Positions 56,851 through 64,000 of a DNA stretch of 64,000 bases are shown one piece after another. The stretch's first letter is position 1. Each line of letters begins with the position of its first letter. The notes under the pieces are model-generated. The model was not told the origin of the DNA. It saw only the letters and a program-made list of their open reading frames with translations, and did no database searches. The DNA lies in NCBI GenBank assembly GCA_034440615.1, contig JAOTOM010005181.1:357501-421500 (forward strand), given 5' to 3'. Source of the stretch: Ashinkailepas kermadecensis (lineage: Eukaryota; Arthropoda; Thecostraca; Neolepadidae). The position numbers and the translations under genes were made by a program.

Positions 56851-59800
56851 GGTACACATTTGTTCCTGTCATGCAAGCTAGTCCGGCCGCTTGGTAGTAG
56901 GATGGGTCTAATTCCCTGGCAAGGTTGTTTTCTTTCCAACGAATTGGTTGCAACAGTTCTTGGTTTTTTTGTTTGCACAGAAATGGGTGAAAAAGATGAC
57001 GCGGGACAAGTTCAAGAACAAAAGAAGGGCCGGGAAGAAGTGCTCGTCAGATGGCTGCGCGGAAGGCAAGAAAAGAAAGTCAGCGGGCTCTGCCAAGACG
57101 GGGAGCGCTCCCGAGCGTCGATGTGTGGAGGGCTTGCCCGATTATTCACCTCAGGTAAATTAGTGACTGCACTAATGGACTGTTGAATGGACTGTTGACT
57201 GCACTAATGGACTGTTGAAATACAGCTGTTTAAATGCATAGGTTTAAATAGACATATAATGATGAAATATATTCTTTAACTAGCTTCCCTAGCTTAATAT
57301 GCAATGTCATGCATGTGTTTACTATGCCGCAGTGTTCAATGCTTGTACAGGAAATGGATAATAAGGACTGTATACCTCGGGCATCGCTGTCGTACGTTAC
57401 CTGTACACCAGGTAACGTACTGGCGCTGCCAAGGAATGTTCTGTCTCCCAAATGGTGGGAACGAGCTCGACTTCCGTCATGGAGCCTCCGGGCTTTAACC
57501 TAACCACGACCGTCGCTGGCGCTCGAAAAAGGTGGTGGGACACGTGCCGACAACTGTCCTGCGTGGTGGCGGCGAATTAAATGGGCAATGGTAGGGTGCA
57601 TCGAAATAAAAACAATGAAACGTTTGGACGGTCCTTTTGGTGGTCATCCAGGGCTCCATCGGCTTTGTATTGCAGGGCTTCGACCTCATGCTTGTTTGGT
57701 ATAGGTCGTATTGTCACAATGCAATATACGTCACGTTACGTCACGTTGCCTTTTGTCTTTATTATCTGTATGGTATGCGTTTTGAGTTGGTGACCCTAAC
57801 CCCGAATTACCAAACTAGGAACTCATTAGTTCCTAGCTTGGTACTATCACTAAAAAAACTGCTTGCAGGTTACAAAGAGCGACTTCGATATCGAAACGTA
57901 CAAGAACCTGCTAAAGTCGGGTGATGCTGTGAACGTCAAAGATTTGATGGGCGAAACCTTCTCGGCTAGACGGCGGGCAATCGTGGAAGAAAATACTACT
58001 ATCAAGGAGATCATGGCGGACTACCCTCTTCTCTTCACTAACGCAGATGTAAGTTAGCTACACATAGGTACGTGGTGTTTGACCAACCTGAGGCTTACAG
58101 CCATTTGCAGTGTTATGTAGGAACACAATTTTTAACCTGACATTGGCTGTACCTTCCAGGCATCAGCTCCTATGAGCATAATATTCCTGCTACGTGGCTA
58201 TTTCTGGAATCAATTGACATGGTGTTTTTTTTTAGTGCAACCGATATCGCTGGAATTATACATGTCCTGGAAGTGCGAGGAGCTTTGAATTTGTGTATAT
58301 TTCCGAGGTTACGGGAAGGTTGATTTAAAATATTTCGCATGCTAAACTACCACCATATATAAGCTTGTCATATTTATATCATACTGAACTTCAACTTTTT
58401 TTCTCTGATAGATTGTGCTCTCATTTTGGCTTCCAGAAGGTTACTTCATACTATTTGACAGCGCTGGCAAACGTATTACGCTTTTTATTCATAAATTCGC
58501 CCAGCCCTTCCTGAAAACCATAAAAAGGAGTTTCTGTTGTCAGAACATATAGAAAATTCCCCCCCAATTTGTTTTCCCAAAATTTCCCTTTCCGAACCCA
58601 TAATTACGAAACATAATTCAAGCCCGGTGTAGGATATAGCTGTTTACAGTGTCGTGTAAATAACTGTATTTTCTAAACGGTTACGACAACACATTTAACT
58701 AATTTACTGCTTGTATCTATCATTAGAATCACATATCCCATCTAGTCCTTGTGGAAAGCCCACACCGGGCCTTGGAAAACTATACAATGTGGATAAATGG
58801 GTACATAATATCCAACGTCCATGCCTCCCGACATCACGCCACCAATGCTACCGCGTTTACCGCATAATAGGCGGCCGCGGTAGCTCAGTCGATAGAGTGT
58901 CGGACTCTTGATCGCAAGATTGTGGGTTCGAATCTCGCAACCGGTGGCATTACCGAGTCCACCCGCGACTAATCGGTGTGAGAGGTTGGAGACGCGATAT
59001 GACCTAGCGGTTGAATGCGTCGTAAAATAACCCAAGGTTCTTCTTCTACCACATATACTCAACCCGGATAACAGGCTTGTCCACAGGATTCCACCTGCCG
59101 TCGAATCCCTAACTGGTATCGCCAAAATATCGTATTCTGCTGGATCCCCCGCCACGTTGGACTTGCTGGAAATGAAGTTGCCGATATAGCCGCTAAGCAC
59201 GCTATCAGTAATGGCCGTGAAGTTCGGCCACCTCTCTCCATATTATCATACATGCGATCCGAATGGCAAGAGCCTGGAACTCCAAACCTAGTAAGCTGAG
59301 GGTAATAAAGCCGTAACTAGGAATGTCACAGTCCTCACACCGGACCTCACGACGAGAGGGAATTACGCTCTGCCGATTGTAGATAGGGCATGCCTTCGCG
59401 ATACACAGCTACATACTGATCAGTGATGACCGGTCAGTATGTAGCTGACCGGTCATGCACACGCTGATCGGTCATTACATACGACCTTTATTCCCAAGCT
59501 GTTCCGACCCTCTTACCGTGTATCATGTTTTGTAGGTTGTTTACTGTTGGAACACCAGATTTTACCTCTACGACATCAGTACCTCTACGACACCAGATTT
59601 TAGGACGGGTGAACACCGACAATGCGTATGCTACTAAAAATGACTGGGGTCGTATCGTCTGGGGAAATGTTTACCTTCTTTCAACAAGCAGCTTTTGATG
59701 TATGTCGCCGCTGCTGAGGATTATTTATTACTGACTACTATAGGAGCATGGCAGATTGTCTGTAAACACAGTTTTAGGCGCAAAGTGACCCTGCCAGTCG

Positions 59801-62384
59801 ACGCGCCCATAAACCCCAATTCATCATCATCACAGCAGCAGTTGTGTGATACCGGTGGTGTGATGAATGCAGTAGTGGTATGAAATTAATGTGTATCGTT
59901 TACTGTACAGTTCTGGCTGGAGATGGATCGGATCAGCTGCCGGCCGGACTTCGAAAAGTGGGCGAGAAGTAACTTGGTTTCCTGGCTGGAGAAGGTCGCG
60001 ACAGCTCTCAAGGGACCCTTTGGTACGGTTAACATGGTACACTGTACAAACGAGTTGTTTTAGGATATTTTGTTGTTTGCGTCCCTTAAGTGGACACAGA
60101 CCATTGTCTCCATTTCATATTATGGAACACATTTGTTTCCGGATAAAAACTGCATCTTTTATGGACTCCAGTTTGGCGTATGTCATAAATGTAACCCACA
60201 TTAATTTGCACCCATTGGAGAGCTAACACCACCACGATTCTGAAAACTGCAATTCATGATCAACACTAGTTCTTATGTTCGAAAGTAAACATGAAACGTA
60301 AATCGTCATCTAAAAAAAGAAAACACTCATGTAACACAAATGTGTATATTCTTACACAGTTGTGTAGGCAAGTTTCTAGTTGGAAAACATGGCCAAATGA
60401 AACAAATAAAGGACAACCTTTAGTTGTAGCCGAGCGATTTAAAACTTTTGTCGTATCTTTTTTAATTGTCTATCCTTTTTATCTTTTTTATTTAAACTCA
60501 ATGTCACTGAACATTGCTGAACAAGAAACTTATTTCTGGTCAGCCAAGTTATGCGAGCTCGGGGATGTGCATGCTCCTAATTGTTCTATATCATTTCTGA
60601 AGCAATTTGAAGCAAATGAATATTGAAATAGCTTCTAAGAATTAAATTATGTCTTCACTCTAGATCCACCACTGTGTCGATACTGAACCCACCACTGATC
60701 TCACCACAAGTGGAACGAAGTGTTTGTTCTGGGGCAGGATTGGAGCTGAGTGTTGAACGTACTAGCATGGCTTAGCAGTAAGGTGTTGGTTTAAAAAATA
60801 ATAATGCACAACTTGCTTGAATTTCAACAATAGATTTCCATTGGCGACGCCAAAGTTTGAAGCCATGTGTTTCTGTAACCAGTGTGTGGTAGTCATAAGG
60901 GTCGGCGGACCGCCCTCTTACGAGCAAAAGGATATGTTCGCCATGTCAACTTTATAGTTTGCAGTCGGAGCTGGGTCAGCGTATGAACCGAAGTATGTGT
61001 TTGGCTTGCTTCTAAAAATCCTGGTTACGCTACTGCTACTGATTACTGTTGTCCTGGTGGTATGCAGATGCAATGGTCTTAAATCTCCCGTTTGAGATCT
61101 TGGGGATGCAGCGATCACCCAAGAATTGCAACTTTGATTATCCATTCATACTACCCAGATCGGTGGATAAAGGTCCTCACTTTTCGCTACCAATGGCTAG
61201 ATTAATGAATGTGTGAACGCGGCTGCGAACACTTTTGGATATGGCCATCATGTTTTCAAGTGTGGGGAACCAATATCATGAATCAAAGGACTAATGCAAG
61301 GAAGTATTTGGATGCAATTTCGATTACAAAATGTTCATTTGTTGACCATATTAATGGCCTAGATCATGGCTAGGTCATGGATGACCCGAGTTGTTTTGCA
61401 ATTTATATTCTGCTGAAAATGTATCGTTCTTATTTTTCTGGGGTAAAAAATAGATGCCAAATTCGAAATCGGCATTGAATATTATTCCGGGATGTTCCCC
61501 AACCATTACTCTGGGAGCATAGCCAAATAAGGCATAATGAAGCGCTACATATAAACTTGAAAACATTGCATTGAATAACTGGAATTAAGATTTAGGCTCC
61601 TTTATGGTATGCATACGAATATATTGGAACGTCTTTTCTTATCTAAGGCGTAATTTTGGGCATAAGCATGTATATCCCGTGCAGTGGGTCCATGCACATG
61701 TGCAAGGTATGTGACGTGCGTAAATGACAGGTTCTCCTGTGAATGTGAACTCAATGTGAACTCATGCGCACCGTTTTCAAACAGGTTCTAAAGCGAAAAA
61801 TATTTCAGAGATATTTGAATCTGTTTTAGAGGACCTGACCTGTGACAACATCGATGTCCTCTCGTCGACACAAATAATTACGGCATAGTGAATTGTGTTG
61901 TGCTATCCGTTGCAATTCGTTTCATTTCGTTCCGTCCATTGGTTCCGGAGTTGACGGGATAAAATCATCCCAGTGGCTGGTGTATGGGAGAACACGCCAG
62001 CGACTGCCGGGTTAATTTGGTGTCGTAGCATGTGTATTTACTCTAACAAGGCATACTGCCCTCATTGCAGAAAGCGCCCTCAAACAGGCCATGGCCGTGC
62101 TTCGAGAGCCCTGGCTGATGGATTCTGCTGAACCACGGGACGGCAGCCCACACCTTCAGAAACTTACTTCAGGGTACACCATTTGGGTAGAGAGACAGCA
62201 GTGCTACACTGTCCAAAGTGTGGAGTCGGCTGTCCTGATGTTTACGCTGGCACACTCGGTATTTAACTGCCAGTTTTCGAAACGTTATAGATGTTTCGGA
62301 ACTTTCATTCAAAGGTATGTGCTGGGAATTGACGATGGAATCTCGGTCCCCGATAAGACATTATCCTTCATCCCAAAACTTTAA
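56578..62384 (+). CDS. Accessory gene of the CACTA-like element, multi-exon, function unknown
   Basis: Five candidate exons on the same strand just downstream of the transposase. Exons 56981-57154, 57869-58048, 59911-60022 and 62071-62384 are bordered by AG/GT signals, and their codon phases join perfectly (0, 0, then a codon split 1+2). Together they give ~259 residues. With the 56581 exon the product would be ~348 residues. Blocks such as RRRAIVEENTTIKEIMADYP and AVLMFTLAHSVFNCQFSKRY match a recurrent uncharacterised (SAMD3-like) companion protein seen in similar repeats in animals. No catalytic motif is visible. A nuclear or DNA-binding role is plausible from the basic KxxKKRK segment but unproven. 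Uncertain point: the first exon has no clean donor before its TAA at 56848. AATAAA at 62605 fits a polyadenylation signal. Confidence 0.65.
56981..57154 (+). CDS. Accessory gene exon 2 (basic linker)
   Basis: Between GTTTGCACAG and CAG|GTAAAT, 58 codons in phase 0. Very basic (KWVKKMTRDKFKNKRRAGKK, KKRKSAGSAK), a likely nuclear-localisation or nucleic-acid-binding segment, ending in LPDYSPQ. Confidence 0.65.
57392..57420. repeat. Perfect 12-bp hairpin
   Basis: GTACGTTACCTG (57392-57403) pairs exactly with 57409-57420 around TACAC. Confidence 0.85.
57810..57841. repeat. 14-bp hairpin, one mismatch
   Basis: CCAAACTAGGAACT (57810-57823) pairs with 57828-57841 around CATT, 28 bp before the next exon. 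Confidence 0.85.
57869..58048 (+). CDS. Accessory gene exon 3
   Basis: Between GCTTGCAG and GAT|GTAAGT, 60 codons in phase 0. It contains SFDIETYKNLL-like helix, then ETFSARRRAIVEENTTIKEI and MADYPLLF, the most recognisable block of the companion-protein family ('RRQ.IV....I.EI...WPALF'). Confidence 0.75.
58871..59040 (+). mobile_element. tRNA-Lys-like SINE
   Basis: The head GGTAGCTCAGTCGATAGAG ... GACTCTTGATC ... GGGTTCGAATC closely follows tRNA-Lys (CTT) with intact A and B boxes. The 3' part ends TGCGTCGTAAAATAACCC, the same end as the copy at 44458-44615. The acceptor ends do not pair and there is a non-tRNA tail, so it is a SINE, not a tRNA gene. Confidence 0.75.
59045..59290 (+). pseudogene. 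RNase H fragment of a non-LTR retrotransposon
   Basis: From 59120 the frame reads QNIVFCWIPRHVGLAGNEVA then DIAAKHAISNGREVRPPLSI and YMRSEWQE. The WxPxHxGxxGNExAD block is the C-terminal RNase H signature. A frameshift lies just upstream. The fragment directly follows the SINE and may have been inserted or carried with it. Confidence 0.7.
59407..59446. repeat. Perfect 13-bp hairpin
   Basis: AGCTACATACTGA (59407-59419) pairs exactly with 59434-59446; flanked by further copies of GACCGGTCA and TGATCGGTCA. Confidence 0.85.
59911..60022 (+). CDS. Accessory gene exon 4
   Basis: Between TACTGTACAG and TTTG|GTACGG, 37 codons plus one base. Reads FWLEMDRISCRPDFEKWARS then NLVSWLEKVATALKGPF, in phase with exons 3 and 5. 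Confidence 0.65.
60023..62070 (+). other. Accessory gene intron 4; one unassigned frame
   Basis: About 2 kb, mostly AT-rich. A 111-residue ATG frame (60291-60626) begins with a Lys-rich KRKSSSKKRKHS and has a hydrophobic FVVSFLIVYPFYLFYL segment. No family is recognised and it is not called a gene. Confidence 0.45.
62071..62384 (+). CDS. Accessory gene exon 5 (terminal)
   Basis: Follows CTCATTGCAG. The first two bases complete the codon split by exon 4. Reads SALKQAMAVLREPWLMDS, a strand-rich GYTIWVERQQCYTVQS, then AVLMFTLAHSVFNCQFSKRY and FIQRYVLGI, the typical C-terminal block of the companion family, ending at TAA 62382-62384. Confidence 0.75.
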
Positions 62385-62510
62385 GTTTTGAAGCAACTAG
62401 TAGCGTTGTTCCGATACTGTAGCGGTGTCTCCGATAAGACCCTATCCTCCATCCCAAAACTGAATTTTGAAGTAGCGTGGTTCCGTACCGCAGTTCGGTA
62501 GCGTAGTGGA
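62350..62510. repeat. 81-bp tandem duplication of the gene's 3' end
   Basis: CCGATAAGAC...ATCCCAAAACT begins at 62350 and 62431 with moderate divergence, so the last codons and stop region are duplicated into the 3' UTR. Confidence 0.7.
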
Positions 62511-62604
62511 AGCGACTCGTTTTTCTTTACGGTACTGTATTAAGCAGTAGTTTGATTAATGCGTTCAGCTATCTCGCTTATATCGGTGTTGATCGGTTAT
62601 GTTT

Positions 62605-62610
62605 AATAAA
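62605..62610 (+). terminator. Candidate polyadenylation signal
   Basis: AATAAA about 220 bp after the accessory-gene stop codon. Confidence 0.4.
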
Positions 62611-62799
62611 ACTGAAAATGAAATGGAACTGTTTTCAGGTTTTGGCGACATACAGTGAAAATATTCATCTTTTGAAACGTCAAAGAATGGTGCGCGTTGA
62701 CGATGCAATGTTATTTGTATGCCTTTATATCAGTGTATCATGTAAATTTTGTGCATATTATTTTAGATGCCGAAAATGTACTTTTTGAAGTGTGCTATC

Positions 62800-63139
62800 A
62801 CACCAGAGGGTGTAGACGAACACCCATAGCTTCGGGTGTTGAGCTACACCCTAGGTGTAGGGTTACTTTTTATTGAGAAGGGTGTTATTTTGGAGCTTTC
62901 CGGGATCCGTGACCGGGTGGTGTAACACAACTACCATAATGGGTGTCAACGAACACCCTTAGTGAAGTATTAATGAACTGATGTGGTACATGAACACTCT
63001 TTAGCAGGATTACGGGAGCTGAAGAGTTTGAAAAACACGCCTTTTTTAACCGGGTAAAATGCTCACCGAACACCCATTATTCGGCTTATCTAACTCTTTA
63101 TAAAGGTGTTGTTTTGTCGCCGTGATTTTCCGCATTATG
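62800..63139. repeat. Right subterminal repeats
   Basis: CGAACACCC(A/T)T occurs at 62817, 62950 and 63067. GGGTGT or ACACCC words recur many times between, including CCATAATGGGTG (about 62935) and CATTATGGGTG (63133). Confidence 0.7.
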
Positions 63140-63161
63140 GGTGTGAATATTTTTATCTGTG
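63140..63161. repeat. Right terminal inverted repeat
   Basis: Complement reads CACAGATAAAAATATT onward; followed by TA (63162-63163), matching the TA before the left end. Confidence 0.88.
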
Positions 63162-63449
63162 TAAGCCTGTTCACGATCAAGGCACGTGCTTGGATGAAAA
63201 CGTTGGTAATCTGAGCCTGAGTGTTGTGTTGCAGAAGTATTCGAACACGTGATGTCAAAGGTTAAACAGATATGGCAAAATTTCTACAAATTGTGGTAGT
63301 AGACGATTTATAAGTCCTACCTTGCGATGAATTACAAGGAGAGAGAAGCATCCATAACACAGCAACCACATTATGATCACCGAGAAACCTTTCGCTCAAC
63401 CATTTATTGCATCTCGAAAGTTAAAATATCTGCGAATGTAGTGAAATAT

Positions 63450-64000
63450 CAGGAAGGGCACAAACATCAGGTGGCGCCGTGTTTGGGTGCCCAGTGCCCA
63501 CTGCTCACTCTGGCTGACCGTGCTGCCTGTGAAGCAAGGCAATTTCTGAGGGTGTCGGACGCAGACAAGGTGAAAGCAAAGCTATTTTATGAGTCTGACC
63601 AGATCAGCCGCATGTGTTTCGGCAAGACCGACTGTGTGACGGTGTGACAGGCTGATGGGACCAAAAGTAGACTTCCGAAAAGGCTTGTTTTGGGAAACTT
63701 GTGCGAGATAATATGATCTATGCAAGGAGAACCCTGAAAACCCTCGCACCGGCTTCTTAACCTTTGCCGCCCTTCGTCCGAAGCATTACGTCTTGGCAGG
63801 CAGCAGTGGGACGCACTCGATGTGGGTGTGCACTTATCAGCAAAACCCGAAACTGTTCATATCCGCTCTCGGCCTTCCCGGTTTCAAAGGCCGTGACCTC
63901 CTCAATCACGCTGTATGTGGCAAGGAAAACCGTGATTTTATGATGCAAACTGTGAGGACTGCCCTGGTGAAGACGGGGTGATGAACTTCCTAAGGATTAT
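63450..64000 (+). pseudogene. Decayed transposon-type protein, runs off window
   Basis: Outside the CACTA-like element. The first frame reads LADRAACEARQFLRVSDADK and LFYESDQISRMCFGKTDCVTV, then a TGA at about 63646; the same frame goes on QADGTKSRLPKRLVLGNLCE to a second TGA. A shifted frame continues FLTFAALRPKHYVLAGSSGT and HSMWVCTYQQNPKLF. Near 63950 another shift is needed to read CEDCPGEDGVMNF. The 'F....LRPK.CVL.GSSGTHSVCVC...QN.KL' block is familiar from an uncharacterised, highly repeated protein family in animal genomes that I take to be transposon-encoded. At least two stops and two frameshifts make it a fossil. The 3' part lies beyond the window. Confidence 0.6.

Larger units (their letters stand above)
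57155..57868 (+). other. Accessory gene intron 2 with two strong hairpins
   Basis: No coding potential in phase. Holds the stem-loops at 57392-57420 and 57810-57841 and a duplicated TGGACTGTTGA near 57177-57215. Confidence 0.5.
58049..59910 (+). other. Accessory gene intron 3 with nested repeats
   Basis: Non-coding for this gene. Contains the tRNA-Lys-like SINE (58871-59040), the RNase H fragment (59120-59275) and the hairpin at 59407-59446. Confidence 0.55.
50253..63161 (+). mobile_element. CACTA/EnSpm-like DNA transposon, ~12.9 kb, with TIRs
   Basis: The left end CACAGAGAAAAATATT and the right end, read as its complement, CACAGATAAAAATATT continue to give 20 matches in 22 positions. Both ends are flanked by TA (50251-50252 and 63162-63163). 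CACAG/CACTA termini, a 2-3 bp duplication, short subterminal repeats and a TNP2-like transposase are hallmarks of the CACTA (EnSpm; CMC) superfamily. Two plus-strand genes lie inside: a transposase with zinc fingers (54128-56562, broken) and a multi-exon accessory gene (56578-62384). A CCTAA-rich repeat (51455-51910) occupies the first intron; a SINE and an RNase H fragment (58871-59290) are nested in the accessory gene. The copy is probably non-mobile by itself because its transposase is disrupted. Confidence 0.85.

Noticed and set aside
58871..58950. Functional tRNA-Lys gene
   Set aside because: Internal boxes are intact but the acceptor ends do not pair, and the sequence runs into a SINE tail shared with 44458-44615.
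60291..60626. 111-residue ATG frame with a basic start and a hydrophobic segment
   Set aside because: Lies in an intron of the accessory gene, has no recognised homology, and the composition is AT-driven; possible but unsupported.

Overview
This is eukaryotic, gene-poor, repeat-rich genomic DNA. The evidence is split coding exons with GT/AG borders, tRNA-derived SINE-like repeats, RNase H-bearing non-LTR retrotransposons, long TA and TG microsatellites, and a large cut-and-paste transposon. The mixture (CCTAA-rich dispersed repeats, CACTA-like elements with an accessory gene, RNase H-bearing non-LTR elements) fits an arthropod, most likely a chelicerate such as a tick. That assignment is inference: nothing here is species-diagnostic. 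I see no convincing single-copy host gene, no rRNA and no functional tRNA.

Layout. 1-4.8 kb: sparse DNA with a small terminal-inverted-repeat element carrying CCTAA-rich tracts. 4.8-10.5 kb: minisatellites around a degraded non-LTR retrotransposon (5' monomers, zinc-knuckle ORF1, ORF2 endonuclease, RNase H, 3' UTR) whose reverse transcriptase has been deleted. 10.5-40 kb: an unusually dense run of unrelated minisatellites (units of 13 to 88 bp). Set among them are a ~1.9 kb near-spacerless imperfect palindrome (13562-15442), a minisatellite grown out of a reverse transcriptase coding fragment (19404-20215), decayed non-LTR pieces (29-30.4 kb), and a broken transposon-type protein (38.4-38.9 kb). 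40-50.2 kb: AT-richer DNA with dispersed repeats, a SINE-like copy and a degenerate minisatellite.

50253-63161 is the main discovery: a ~12.9 kb CACTA/EnSpm-like DNA transposon bounded by 22-bp terminal inverted repeats (20/22 matching) and a TA duplication, with short subterminal repeats inside both ends. It carries two genes on the + strand. The first encodes a C2H2 zinc-finger plus TNP2-like transposase, inactivated in this copy by an in-frame TAG and a frameshift. The second is an accessory gene of at least four downstream exons whose reading phases join without a break; it resembles the uncharacterised SAMD3-like companion ORF of such elements. A SINE and an RNase H fragment are nested in its fourth intron. 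Just outside the right end, 63450-64000 holds the decayed remains of another transposon-type protein that runs off the window.

Most long open frames in the window lie in tandem repeats, where several frames on both strands stay open; they are not genes. Family assignments rest on recognising conserved blocks by eye, not on database searches.
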